A stretch of 64,000 nt of DNA, taken from the NCBI GenBank assembly GCA_010909165.1, contig MU008186.1:310001-374000 (forward strand), given 5' to 3'. The stretch is from Anthoceros angustus. Its lineage: Eukaryota > Streptophyta > Anthocerotopsida > Anthocerotales > Anthocerotaceae. The position numbers and the translations under genes are program-made. The notes below the pieces were generated by a model. It ran no database searches. It worked only from the letters and a program-made list of their open reading frames with translations, and was not told where the DNA came from. This document shows positions 1 to 10,776 of this stretch, piece by piece (the stretch's first letter is position 1; every line of letters starts with the position of its first letter).

Positions 1-1294
1 CCCACCAGCATCATTTCAGGGCACGCTCTTGCCTCTTCCACGGTGATGTTGCCCACACGGATCCCAGTGAGAAGGCCGGCACCGTTGGAATGCGGCCCTG
101 CTGCTGACGCCTGACTGCGTTGCTTGGACAGGAAGTCAGTCGCAAGGGCCAGCATCCTCTTGGCAGTGCAGCCTGCCAGAACCTTGTCGAAAGAGGGCAC
201 CAGCAACACTCCAGAGCTGTTCACGAATGCCACGTTCATGTTGGGGCCTTCGGCTATGAATCCCTCCTCATCCAGCCAGATGCCAGCCTCCGTGTGACCA
301 TCTATGGCCTCCATCTTGGCAAGGGCATTTGGGAGATAGTTCACACTTTTGACTGTTGCAAACTGGGGTGGCTTGATGGGAACAGAAGTGGTGATCACAG
401 ACACCTGCTCCACATGTTTTTCTGTCTCTTCCACCACTATCGCATAGAAGGTGGATCTCACACACCTTGATGGAGAGAGGAGGAAGTTACCAGGACCAGC
501 AGAGAGCCAATATCGCAGTAATCCGTTGCGAGAGTTGGATACTGCAGTTGTCTGTATCAGAATGTCCCTCATGGTTGCCCTGTCAAAGGGAAGAGTGATT
601 CTGGCCTTGGCTGCCGACGTGAGAAATCGGTCTAGGTGAGCATCCAGCTCGTACAGATACCTGCCGCATGCAACAAAGCATCATCAAGAGCCCACCACTT
701 CATTGAGAAAGCACCCTCTCTGCAACCCAGAAGCTGAGCTCACCCATCCACGAGGAGAGCAGTATCAAACACACCGTGGCCACGATGGACCATGTGATCA
801 TCCAATGGGATGACCATTGCAGCAGGGTCGGTTGTGATTCCCCCAATCCAGCTGGAGTACATGGCTTTGAAGGTCTCCCTGGCTTCATCGTGGACATTGC
901 TAGCAAGCTTAGCAGAAACCTGCACTCAAACCCAGCCGGACGATGTCAAAAACCCAAATTGACAAAATCAAAAAGAAACTCAAGCGAGCCAGCTAGCCAT
1001 GCTCACCTGAGACAGAGACAGCAAGGGAATGGGGATGCTGCTTCCCTCCTGCGACACCGCCTTCTTCTCTGCTTCCGCCGTCTTCTGCAGATGCGAAAAC
1101 CCATCTCCTCTCAGACCGAAGCTCAGCTCAGCTTCTTCAAGTCACGTCACACACAAGCTGCCACCACACTCAAGGTTCCTTGCCTGGGCAACTGCGGGAG
1201 ACAACGATCTGCTTGCTGCACGCACAACTACACCACCTTGAGGGACTGGGCAGCGGACCATCATGCCAACATTCGCTGCTGCTGCTGCAGCCAT
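1..1294 (-). CDS. Class IV PLP aminotransferase, plant D-amino-acid transaminase/ADC-lyase-like (3' end outside window)
   Basis: Fold-type IV PLP enzyme like Arabidopsis At5g57850, which is described as a D-amino-acid aminotransferase/aminodeoxychorismate lyase-like protein and is plastid-predicted. Exon 3 (660-1, cut by the window edge) reads on without a stop. It contains TVKSVNYLPNAL, where the Lys is the expected PLP Schiff-base residue, then AGIWLDEEGFIAEGPNMNVAF and GCTAKRMLALA. Exon 2 (918-744) carries MYSSWIGGI and DDHMVHRGHGVFDTA. Introns 919-1006 and 661-743 have GT/AG ends and consistent phase. The proposed start at 1294 gives MAAAAAANVGMMVRC, a plausible transit peptide. The frame from that ATG to exon 2 is interrupted by a TGA at 1144-1142; a 66-nt intron (1150-1085) with GT/AG ends in phase 0 would remove it. 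The gene is divergent from the one at 1723. The family is certain; the choice between transaminase and ADC lyase is not. Confidence 0.85.
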
Positions 1295-1722
1295 GCTCCA
1301 TCCCCCGCCAGCCTGAGTCCTCAATCCTTGCTGCCACAACCCACAAACAAACGGAATTCCGTGAGGAAGGCAGTGAGGAACCCACCCATCAGATTCTGCC
1401 CAGCTGTCTTCCTTCTTTGTTCCTTCCAAGCGGTGCCAAGGACTGCCCGCTCACCCGAGGAGGCCGAGGCAGGTGCAGAGACGTCTCCAGCGCAGCCGCT
1501 GCACACTGACAGGCCTCCATGTCGCTCGGACCCGGAAGACCAGCGTGCGAGGTTCTTGATCATCCCTCTTCTTCTTGACCGGTGCCACCAGCCTATCTGT
1601 ATGTACGTGAATCCGTAGGGCTCTAGATATTTCAGAGCGACGGAAATACTACTCCCTTGGCGTCAGGCGTCTCACACAGGAGATTCGTGCTCTCGCCTGC
1701 TGCACAGCAGGGCGATCTCCAC
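1295..1722. promoter_or_regulatory. Bidirectional intergenic/promoter region
   Basis: These 430 bp separate the divergent starts of the aminotransferase (1294, minus) and the unknown gene at 1723 (plus). I see no convincing TATA box. Open frames here look like shadows or 5' UTR. The promoter role is inferred from position only. Confidence 0.35.
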
Positions 1723-2622
1723 ATGGCAGCCTCCGTCGCCCCGTCCCTGACCCTTGGACTGGGACGGTGCCTGGGCAGTGCCAAGGCGCAAGCTTGGAGC
1801 CCACAGCCCGGGGTGAGTTCCGTTGTCTGACCAGATCTGAAGCAGAGTTTGGGAGTGTGAAGTCACCCGGATGTGGCTGGCTGTGTTTAGAGCAGCAGGA
1901 AGAGGAACCAGGTGTGTGCCTTGAACAAGGGGAGCAGCAGCAACAACAGCAGCTGGGGCAATGTGGATCAGTCCAGGAGGAGGTTTTTGAAGCTGGGAGC
2001 TGAGGAAGGTGAAGGCAAGGCCGGGCTTGCGGGGGTGGAGGATTGGGGAGAGCCGGTCTCGCTTGGGACTGCCATTCTGCCAGAGGATGTGAACCTGGCC
2101 AAGCTGCAGGAGCTCCTCTTTCAGGTGAACGCATTGCCTGCAGCAGTTCCAGTTCCCAACCATTTCTGAAGAGCTTGCGGAGGCAGAGTCTATGACACAG
2201 CTGTATGCTTACCTGACGCAGTGGGGCAACAGTCTCACCCAGACCGCCAACCTGCCATTGCCACTACCTCTCAAGGTACCCGGAGTGTGGAAAATCGCAG
2301 CTTTGTGGTGGACAAGCATTGAAAGTATGTGTGTGGCTATGGCCAAGCTTTTGCAGAAACGTGTTGCCACATATTTGTATTGCAGGTTGACAGGGTTGCA
2401 GGTGGAGTCAGGCTTGGCTACATCAAGCTGACAAATGGGCTTGTGGAAGATCTGGTGTACATCGACGTGATTGTGGCTCCAGGTGTGGGGGGTGCAAAGC
2501 CAACATTTCAGGCCACCCGAAACGGGAGGTACAAGGCCCAGGTTCCTCCAGGGGAGCCCGTGATCATGCAAAGCCTTCTGCAAGCTCTTCGCAAATCCAT
2601 TGTGCTTGCCAAAAACACCTGA
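1723..2622 (+). CDS. Unknown plant protein, probably plastid-targeted, with apparent frameshift
   Basis: I do not recognise this gene. Three exons are supported: 1723-1812 (MAASVAPSLTLGLGR, transit-peptide-like), 1912-2275 and 2386-2622 (stop TGA 2620-2622). Introns 1813-1911 and 2276-2385 have GT/AG ends. The recognisable body reads LAKLQELLFQ, then ISEELAEAESMTQLYAYLTQ, WGNSLTQTANLPLPLPLK, VRLGYIKLTNG and PPGEPVIMQSLLQALRKS. Within exon 2 the frame before ~2154 ends at TGA 2167-2169, while the continuing homology-like reading (VPVP then TISEELAE) needs one base fewer in the CCC at 2155-2157. That is either a real 1-nt insertion (pseudogene) or an assembly error. Ser/Asn/Gln-rich stretch near 1930-1960. 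The CDS is convergent with HisRS. Confidence 0.6.
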
Positions 2623-3446
2623 TCAACTGGAGGTGGAAATGGCCATGTAGGGGGTGACTAGACCACTACATGTCCACTACTTCTCATCCTAAGTTGGTCA
2701 AATCAGTACATTGCACCCGCAATACTGCAAAGCAGTTTGCATGCATCCGAGAGATTACACATCGCTTGGTACCTTCACCGGGGGCCTGTTCGGTGACAGC
2801 TTGTGCTCCTCCGGCTTCCCCCGTTGAATCTCTCCATATCCAAATTGGTCTGCAGCCCAACACTCGTGGACATGGGTACTGAAGCCAAAAACATCTACGG
2901 TTGGTAGCCATCCAATCCATGGACAAATCGTCAGCCTTACAGGTTTGCCTTGAAGGTGTTTGACCATCTCACTGATCGCAAAGGTTTTCCCCTACGTCGT
3001 ATCGCACTCATGCTTACCCAGCTTTGTGATGTGACATGCAGGGATCTCCTGACCATGTTTTGGGCGACGCCACACCTGAGGAGATACCAGCTGGAGATGC
3101 AAACAATCCTGCAAGTACTCGTAACCTGATATAGTTTGTCTTGTTGTTTGCCCTCAGGCTGTTGCAGTTCGCCTCCCCGCTAGGAGCAGCGCAATTCAAG
3201 TTTTGCCAGACGTCTACGCACTGGCACTGATGATTATCCTCAAGCCGCCTCTTGCATCCAGCTCTAGAGCAGGCCGATGCGGTGCAGTTGTTCAAAATCT
3301 GCAAATAATGCTCGAAGAAAACTGGATAAGTAGTGCCGCCAAATTTCAAGGCGCTTCCGTGACTTCAGCCTCCACTTGCTTGCTTGCCCAGCACCATGCT
3401 TGCGTGGTCCTCCTGAAGCTTGGCCCAGGGATCGATGAGTGCCTGG
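2623..3446. other. Convergent 3' flanks, no gene seen
   Basis: This 820-bp stretch lies between the stop of the unknown gene (2622) and the stop of HisRS (3447, minus). It probably contains both 3' UTRs. Small frames on either strand lack recognisable motifs. Confidence 0.4.
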
Positions 3447-6400
3447 CTAGGAAATCTGGAGCTTGCCCCGCAACGTCGTTACAAGGTCGTTGTAAGACAC
3501 CTCTACCTCCTGCTTGCCTTGCATGTCTTTGAGCTTCACAATCTTGCGTTGCAGTTCCGCATCGCCCACCGAAACAACCCACGGGATTCCGTCAGTGTCT
3601 GCACGCTTGAACTCGTTAATAATCTTCGCGGGTGCGGTAGCCACGAATTCCGCTGCGATAGAGGCGTCCCATAACTCCTCCGCGATCTTGATTGCTACAT
3701 CCACCTTGTCCCTCCCGATGGCGATGACAAGCACTTGCGTCTGTTTTTCACGCACCACCTGCAGCAAACGACTGTCCTGGTTAGAGTGCCCACAAAGGTG
3801 AAATGACAAACGAGAGGAAGCCTTAGGTCCATTCCTCCACCTACCTTTCTCTTGTCTTCTTCCATGATGGCAAACACTCGCTCGATTCCCAAGCTCATCC
3901 CTACAGCAGGTACATCCTTGGGGCTGAACATGCCTACCAGTTTGTCATACCTGCCTCCAGCCGCTATTGAGCCTACCTGCAAAAGCCCAACAAGGAGTCG
4001 AGTCAACAACGTGAAGAGCTTTTGATGTGGGCATAAAAGGAGAATCAGGGAGGAGCTCATCGCGCACCTGCACAGTACCCTTGAACACCGCCTCAAAAAT
4101 CACGCCTGTGTAGTAGTCCAAGCCTCGAGCGAGGCTCAGGTCAAACAGAAATCGGCGTAGACATTTTCCAGACAAGTATTTGAAGAGCAAACCCAGCTCG
4201 TCCAGGGCAGATTTCGCCCCATCATGCTGCAAAAAGACACTGCCTTCTTGGAGCAACTCCGCCAACAGATCCAGTGGCTCGCCATGTTTCTGCACCAACA
4301 GACCAAGTTTGTCTGCTGTCTCTGCAGTCAGACCCTTCTCCTCTACCATTTCTCTCCGAACTTGCTCCCAGGGCAGCTTGTCAAGCTTGTCGATGGCTGA
4401 ACAAATAGACCTGAATTTCGATGCAGGAACTCCACTAACCTCCAGCATTGCATCCAGCAATCGTCTGTGGTTTAGCTTTATCTGAAACCAACAACAGCGT
4501 CGGTCTCTTCTCTTCTCCGGGCTTCCTTCATTTATGAATACAGAAGACAACGTATGAGAAGCTTACCATATAGTCGCCGATATCGAGCCCATCCAGGAGT
4601 TCAGTCAAAATTTTCAAAACTTCATAGTCTGGCACCATGGACTGATACTGGCCAGCTATGTCAAAGTCGCATTGATAGAACTCCCGAAACCGTCCTTTAG
4701 ATGGGTTATCTCGTCTGTACACCTTAGCTATCTGGTACCGTTTCATGCTGCTTGAGCCACTTGTTGCCAAATACCGAGCAAATGGCACAGTAAGATCGTA
4801 TCTCAAAGACAACCGCTCTCCGCCCTGCAGCTCCCAAAATATCAGACCACCCTGTCAGCCCATATCGCCAAGCAACAACAGCAGCAACAAAGAATGCCGG
4901 TACAAGACTCCAAATACACTCGACTCACCTGATCCGCAAGGTCATATATTAACTTGGAGTCTTCACCGTACTTGCCCATGAGAGTCTCACGAAGTTCAAA
5001 GACTGGTGTGTCTATCGCTCCAGCACCATGCCGCTTGAAAACTGAGGTTATAATACTAAAGGCGTTGTCTCTAACAGCCATTTGCTTTGGCGCAAAATCC
5101 CTAGCGCCCTGCACAATCACATCCATCAATTTCAAGCAACTTACATGGTGTATCAATCAAGCAATCGTCCAAGAATTAAGATGAGAAGGGGACAGTCCAC
5201 ACAGTCAATACCTTGGCAACCTTGGGAACCCCACGAGATTCATTGCTCTCCACAAGTGCCTTGACATCAGCAAGAAGAGCTTGCAGCTCCCTATCTTCGG
5301 GCCTAAAAAACTTCTCCAGACAGCGAGCCCACTCCGTCAGCCGGTCTCCTGCATCTATCTCTGGCTGCAATCGCAATCGCTTTGAAAGAATTCCAGTGAG
5401 ACCCTGTCGCACAAACGCAGTTCCCTTTCCCGTAACAGGCCCCTGGTTTCCCTTCTTCTTCTTCTTCTCGACAATCACCTGTGCTGCTCCCTGACCTAAG
5501 TCTTTACTCAAGCCATTGCTCTCCACGCCCTTCTCTTCACTCTCCTTATCGCCAAGGACCGGAGCCAGCACTGCCAGCGCAGTTGTTGCCTCACATGCCA
5601 GACGATTCGTTGCCCTCACCGCCTCATCGGGACCATACTCGGGTCTTCCAATACTTCCATCGCTAGGAAAGGGAGCTTCGAATCGCGCCAAGTCCCCCGC
5701 CAAGATGTGACGCCCGACTGCAGACCTTTCCTCGCTGTTGGCAGCCAGCGTCCGCAGATCGCTGGACAAGGAACCAGCACTCCTGGCCACCGACAGCGTC
5801 GTCGGAGACCTGCAGCCCCAGTTGATCCTAACAGCCACCACCTCCGTAGCCGACTTGAGCGACTCGCGGAGCCCGCCATGAGTCTCCGGGATGCAGGAAA
5901 TGAATTCCCCAGACGTCGCTCCTTTCCTCGGGTTCACAAGACTTGATCCTGCCAGCAGCGTCCTCAACGCACTGGCAACGTCGGCTGCATGCCTCTCGGG
6001 AAACAGATCAAATTCGCGGGTATCCGCCTTCAACGCCTCGCAAGACAGCGCGGCAATGGCATCCGCCAGCACCGGCAAATGGGAGGCCCTGTGGACAAGC
6101 AAGGCAGCTTTTCCCAACGCTGCAGCATTGGATTGCTGGATGTCTTCCAGCTCCTCCTTGGTGACGCCCTCCGCCTTCCGGCTGTACATAGCACGCACAA
6201 TGGACACCACGTCCGGGTCCCCGTCCTCGCCCTTAGTGAACTCGATCTCGATGTCCTCATTCAGCAGTTCCACAAGAAACAGAGGCACCACAGGTCTCAG
6301 CTTCGTCCCCGCGTTGCCGCTGCGCAGCAGCTTGTTCAGCAGCACAACCAGGCTGGCTCGCACCTCCTTCCTGTCACAATCTGCCTCCCTCTGGCCAGGA

Positions 6401-6585
6401 GCCGGGATGGCATCCTCAGGCAGCACCGGCGCAGCTGCTGCCGCTCCTCCCTTAGATCCAGGCTTCACGGTCACCAGACTCTCCCGATCTGCAGACCCCA
6501 GCTCCACCTTTGCCTTGAGGACTGCCACGTTGTATACTGCCTCAATGGACAGGTCTGCATCCTTGGTGACCACCACGCTCGCCAT
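3447..6585 (-). CDS. HisRS: Histidine-tRNA ligase, cytosolic plant type
   Basis: Charges tRNA-His with histidine in the cytosol. Six exons join in phase: 6585-5212, 5108-4929, 4824-4567, 4481-4068, 3976-3845 and 3758-3447, giving about 889 residues; the Arabidopsis cytosolic enzyme At3g02760 is ~883. Residues 1-458 form the plant-specific N-terminal extension ([18 protein letters not shown] is typical). The class II core follows: [14 protein letters not shown], motif 2 with [20 protein letters not shown], histidine motif [27 protein letters not shown], motif 3 [15 protein letters not shown], and the C-terminal anticodon-binding domain from TQVLVIAIG. An upstream in-frame ATG (6618) exists; 6585 ([11 protein letters not shown]) was chosen by similarity. 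The gene is intact and is the parent of the decayed copies at 17.6, 21.8 and 24.9 kb. The 230-aa open frames antisense to exon 1 are shadows. Confidence 0.95.
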
Positions 6586-6794
6586 CGCTCCTCCGGTCGA
6601 AGCGAAAAAGACGTACAAGGCCTAGGTCGGTCGAATTTCAACAACCCAGTGCCTCCATCCGGTGGCCTACTAGAGAGGGCAGTTGAGCTTGCCCTGCTCG
6701 GACGTCGAGCCGAAATGGAAAAGGGAAAGGCAGCTACAGCTTAATTTCGAACGAGCTCCAACTGGCCATGCGCAAGGGCATGGGCATGGCACTA

Positions 6795-7558
6795 TGGCAG
6801 AGGACGGAAACCAGTTGCCAGCGAGAGGAACATCTCGTCAGGGTGGAGAAGTGAAGAAGACGCAGGACGTACTCATCGCTCAGGCACAGCAACGGCTGAA
6901 GCAGGCGAAAAACAGGCTCGCTTTGTGCAAAGCTCAGCTGCTAGGTCTGCCCCTCTTGGTTCAGTCTTAGTGCAGGATCTGCATTCCCGCAATGTGCTTG
7001 TGTGAGATTGTATCCGTCACATTGCGTGCTTAGCTGTCTGTGTTCCATCCCGAAAACAGCTCAGCAGAAGAGAGATCGAGGTTGCTTGCGAGGCTTTGAC
7101 TGAGGCTGGGATTGAGATGGAAAGCATCAACTTTGAAAAGAAGCAAGTTACCCTGCAATGGAAGTCTTCTTTGGTCGTGCTGGCAATATGTGATGAAGCT
7201 TATCAGGGTGAGGAGGGATGCCAGTTTTCTTGTTTCAGGAGTGTGTGCTGAGTAACTTGCATCTAAGCTGGTCCACCTTGCATATATCCTCGGTATTATG
7301 TGTGCAGCCGTTGCTGAATTTTCAGTAGCTCAACAGAAGGAGCAAGAAACAGCCGTCGAAGCTGAAAAGGAAGCATTTTGTAAAGCTACAACTGAGGAGA
7401 AGCAGACGATTGTCACAATGGTGGAGCTGTTGGCAAAGATGGAGCTGCAGTTGAAGATGTTACTCAAGCAAGTCGAGCGGGTAGTGGACAAGCGACTCGG
7501 AATACAATGGCAGTATGGGAAGTACTGGTATCGTTTTCTGATATACATGCCTATATAG
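6795..7558 (+). pseudogene. Coiled-coil fragment resembling CCDC40/FAP172 (ciliary 96-nm ruler protein)
   Basis: Three exon-like blocks are seen: ~6795-6970 (MAEDGNQLPARG; AQAQQRLKQAKNRLALCKAQ), ~7060-7206 (LSRREIEVACEALTEAG, EMESINFEKKQVTLQWKSSL, DEAYQ) and ~7309-7520 (AVAEFSVAQQKEQETAVEAE and onward, strongly heptad-like). EMESINFEKKQ..QWKSSL..DEA is the kind of motif I associate with CCDC40, which with CCDC39 sets inner-arm-dynein spacing in motile axonemes. That is from memory, not a search. CCDC40 proteins are ~1000 aa, so only a fragment is here, and downstream sequence runs into PPR debris. Splice sites fit only loosely. It could also be another coiled-coil gene. If correct, it implies a plant with flagellated sperm. 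It starts 210 bp from the divergent HisRS start. Confidence 0.45.
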
Positions 7559-7609
7559 CAACTGTCCAACAGCAGATCACTGCTACCGACGTGCAGATCA
7601 AGGTTGGTG

Positions 7610-8325
7610 TCAAAATCCAGTTCTACTCGGTCAGCGTAAGCATTGGTATCAAGCATGCGCAAGCCTGGGCACCCCAGCTTTGGAAGGGAAACTACCTTCG
7701 TCTGCAAGTCAGAGAACATGGACACTGAGCTGATGTATTTGTAGCCAGCAGTTTGGTCTATGCAATTGCAGGGTATTCCCAGCAATTAGAGCTGCCAGCT
7801 TTGCATGTGGGCAGGAAGCTTCATTCACAGATTGTAGAACAAGGGAGCCTGAGCAAGGGAGCCCTTGTTCTTCAATTTGGTAGATGGCAGTTTGATGAAC
7901 ATGTATGGCAAGTGTAGGAGCATGGCGGATGCGCAGCAGGTATTTGATGCATTGTCAGGAAGAGACGTTGTCACCTGGAGTACGCTGATTGCAGGCTACA
8001 CCTGTCAAGGAGACACTGAAGCGGTCTTTGATTCGGTCAGCGAATGAGAGAGAATGGCATACATACAGCCAGCCAGCCATGCGGGTCTAGTGAACGAGGG
8101 GCTAGAGTACTTTGAGGCCATGAGCAGAGATCTTTGCATCAGTACCGCAGTGAGCACCACTCATGCATGCTGGATCTCTTGGACCGTGGGACATCAACAC
8201 ATATGCTCCAGCATCTTTTCTGTCTAGCTTCACTGCTTCATCAAAGGCGTCCCACCTCCAGGCTGCTCCACTTTTGACAAGCACCCAGTAGTGCGCACCA
8301 AACTGCAGCATCAGGCTGTACAGGT
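7610..8325 (+). pseudogene. Rearranged PPR gene fragment with internal inversion
   Basis: Broken pieces match the PPR gene at 11.7-14.9 kb. Around 7640-7820 are degraded repeats. At 7870-8040 the frame reads SLMNMYGKCRSMADAQQVFD then DVVTWSTLIAGYTCQGD. At ~8075-8130 it reads SHAGLVNEGLEYFEAMSRD. After ~8195 the similarity continues on the opposite strand: minus 8305-8195 reads FDEAVKLDRKDAGAYVLMS, which matches the E motif of the big gene (FHEALKLDKTDAAAYVLMS). The tail of the pseudogene has therefore been inverted. Multiple stops and frameshifts; not functional. Confidence 0.8.
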
Positions 8326-8397
8326 ATCCTCCTCACCAGGTCGGCACGCACGACCCTGTAGATCCACCCATGCACATGACTGCATACTGTTGGCAAA

Positions 8398-8523
8398 CTG
8401 AGGGATGCGATGCTGCATGCAGTCCTCCCTCATTCTGAGAACTAGCTGAAAGACCCGTTCACTGAGGGATGTGATGCTGTATGCAGTCCTCCATCATTCT
8501 GGGCACTAGCTGAAAGGCCTGAA
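8398..8523. repeat. 63-bp direct repeat, 2 copies
   Basis: Two adjacent copies starting ACTGAGGGATG (8398 and 8461) share the GATGCTG..ATGCAGTCCTCC core and end in ACTAGCTGAAAG. They differ by about 12%. No coding potential. Confidence 0.8.
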
Positions 8524-8828
8524 AGGTCTGAGCTCGGATCTGAGGTTGGCGAGGAGCTCCTGTCTCTAGCAGCCATGACTGCACACCCGGGTGAATGAGC
8601 TAGAAGACAATCACTGAAAATGGGGGCGAGAGGACAGGTCATCGAAACGAGAGGTACAGGATAGATGAGACGATAAGCAAAGGGAAATAGAATACTAAAT
8701 AATCAAGTAAATAGGGAAGAGGTAGAAGAAGAAGAAGAATTTTATTGAAGTCCACTACGGACGGCTTTCCGTCATTGGACTTTGGTACTTTACAACTTGT
8801 ACCATGGTGTGCATCAGCTACTTGCACC

Positions 8829-9092
8829 GAGGGCATCCACTCCTTTTAGGCATCCACTCCTTTTAGGCACCCCATCTAAGTAGGTATCTACTCCCTTTAA
8901 ACACCCCCATCTAAGTAGGTATCTACTCCCTTTAAACATCCCATCTAAGTATCGATCTAAGTTCAGGATGCTTAATCACGAGGTTCTTATAAATGTGTGT
9001 CCATTTGGCCCAAGCCATCGTTCTTATAAATGTATGTCCATTTGGCCTAAGCCATCGTTCTTATAAATATATGTCCATTTGGCCTAAGCCAT
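8829..9092. repeat. Cluster of short tandem repeats
   Basis: Near 8835-8870 is a doubled AGGCATCCACTCCTTTT unit. Near 8873-8950 is a doubled ~37-bp unit (ATCTAAGTAGGTATCTACTC). At 8984, 9021 and 9058 is a 37-bp unit starting TTCTTATAAATGTRTGTCC, three copies. The rest of 8523-9270 shows nothing I can call a gene. Confidence 0.75.
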
Positions 9093-9279
9093 TTGGACGG
9101 AGTCCTCATCCATTCTCCTGTAACTAATAATTCATAATAACAGCAAAAACGCCAAAAATGGGGCAAAGAGGCAGCCGGCCTTCTGGGGTTAAACTACGAA
9201 AATGTTTGCCCAACTTTGGACCCGGCCCGCTCCTCCTCCAGACTCTTAACTGGAGCCACAGTTTCCTACAGTTTTCCTT

Positions 9280-9520
9280 ACTTAGGAAAGTCGTTTGCAT
9301 TTGTGAAAGGCCCTTCAAGCTCCTTGTTCTCGAACTTTTGCATAAAGCTGTTTACCCTTTTCCAAAGCAAGGGGGCCCACACTTGCACGTCTGTTGCAAG
9401 CAGCAAAAGGCACAATGACAGAATAGGGTGCAACCATGCCCTCATCTTGCATCGCACTGTAGAGACCAACGCCTTCCTGACCCCTGGCATGCCTTGCTGG
9501 CTGGGAGTAACCCTAATATC
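9280..9520 (-). pseudogene. PPR gene fragment
   Basis: Read on the minus strand, it starts with a degraded GYSQQGM and continues through a CLLQACASVG-like stretch to LALEKGKQLYAKVREQG. These match repeats of the PPR gene at 11.7-14.9 kb. Frameshifts are present. One PLS unit only. Confidence 0.75.
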
Positions 9521-9575
9521 ACTGGAAGGATGTGGCGGCTGTGTGCTTCCCTTCCCGAATGAGGGTGGTGCGGGG

Positions 9576-9624
9576 AGGGCTAGGGTTAGGGCTAGAGTTA
9601 GGGCTAGGGTTTAGGGTTTAGGGA
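9576..9624. repeat. Interstitial plant telomere-like repeat
   Basis: Degenerate (GGGCTA/GGGTTA) units pass into two perfect TTTAGGG units near 9608-9624. This is the Arabidopsis-type plant telomere motif at an internal site. Confidence 0.8.
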
Positions 9625-9799
9625 CCCTGTTGAAGGAGGCGTGCACAGTACAAATAGAAGCAGTCCTCAGGGTCAGTGGCATCTGCTCATCCAGGGCACC
9701 CCCCTCGGGTGGGCAGGGGCCAGGAGTCCTGCAGTGACGCATTTCGGTCGATGGTTGCGGCCTTTCCCTTTTGTGCCCATGTTGCCCTGGCTAGGATAT

Positions 9800-9880
9800 C
9801 TTCCGCGGTGTTCTTTTGACTTGAAGAGAGTTCATCAAGTCTGTGAACATGTCATCGTTCAGGTCGTCCCAGAAACCAAT
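9800..9880. repeat. Left arm of a dispersed inverted repeat
   Basis: GACTTGAAGAG..CATCAAGTCT..GTCATCGTTCAGGTCGTCCCAGA here is repeated in reverse complement at ~10535-10602, with ~85-90% identity over ~65 bp. The two arms flank the F-box-like open frame at 10064. Origin unknown. Confidence 0.65.
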
Positions 9881-10063
9881 GGTGAGCCAATGCAGAGATG
9901 CCTTCTCCTCTAGGGATCTCAGGGCTGGGTTTTGTAGCGGTTGTTGCCCGTTAGAAATGTGAGGCTGAGGTTGTAACTCTTGTTCTCGCTTGGCAGGCCC
10001 TCTAAGGTTTTTGTTGTAGCACGATGCATTGCTGCTTGAGAGAGCGCGTCTGGGAAGTACATC

Positions 10064-10351
10064 ATGGAGGATGAGATGGACGACTGGCGCACCCTGACGC
10101 CCGAGCTGCAGCAGCTGGTGCTCGATCTGGCCCTGAGCGCGGTGTACCGTCCGTTCTATCCGCTAATTTTTTGTAGAACGGAGGAAGGTACTACAGTCCC
10201 TCAGGAGTTGGTTCTGGTGAAGGGGGGAGGTATGGGCGAGCGCGGATGCGCGTGTCGACAGCTTGCTAAGTGCCGGAGTCTCGTCGTCATGAAGTTTCCC
10301 CCCCTGTGGAAGATCAGCGCGCATCCCCGTCCTTTTCCTTTTGAGACGTAA
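10064..10351 (+). CDS. Short F-box-like open frame, possibly a gene fragment
   Basis: 95 codons start MEDEMDDWRTLTPELQQLVL, which resembles the beginning of an F-box. It lacks the rest of the motif seen in the gene at 23521. The C-terminal half (GERGCACRQLAK) has no recognisable domain. It lies between the inverted repeat arms at 9.80-9.88 and 10.53-10.60 kb. It may be a truncated exon or chance. Confidence 0.25.
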   Translation: MEDEMDDWRTLTPELQQLVLDLALSAVYRPFYPLIFCRTEEGTTVPQELVLVKGGGMGERGCACRQLAKCRSLVVMKFPPLWKISAHPRPFPFET

Positions 10352-10776
10352 GTGCGGTGTGGATGCTCCTCGTGCCGTTTCAGCCCCATTGCAGAGCACT
10401 GCCGTTTCTATGCTGGAAGAGTGTTACTGGCCACGCCTTCTAGAAAGCGCCTCTGATACCCTTGGAGGATAAGGCATCTCTGTCAGAGTTCCCTTGGAGC
10501 GAGAGCTGGACGAAAAGGGGGTTGAAGGGTTAACGTTGGTATCTGGGACGACCTGAACGATGACATACTCAAAGACTTGATGCAGACTCTTCAAGTCTGC
10601 AGGATACTGAGGAAGATTTTTATACCCCGGACTACATGGGCACAGAAGGGATAGGCTGTAATCATCGATCCAGCCTTGGCAAGAAATGCTGCACTTGCCT
10701 TTGCTAATCTGTAGAGAAGGGTGGACCAGAGTATTCCTGTGCTGGATGTATGGACTCTCTGAAAAGTGTGTTGTAG

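Noticed and set aside
2109-2145. 19-nt intron (GTGAACGC...GCAG) to repair the frame of the unknown gene
   Set aside because: Far shorter than any credible spliceosomal intron; a single-base indel is simpler.
5891-6744. 244- and 251-codon plus frames
   Set aside because: Antisense to the long first exon of HisRS; Ser/Arg-rich shadow frames.
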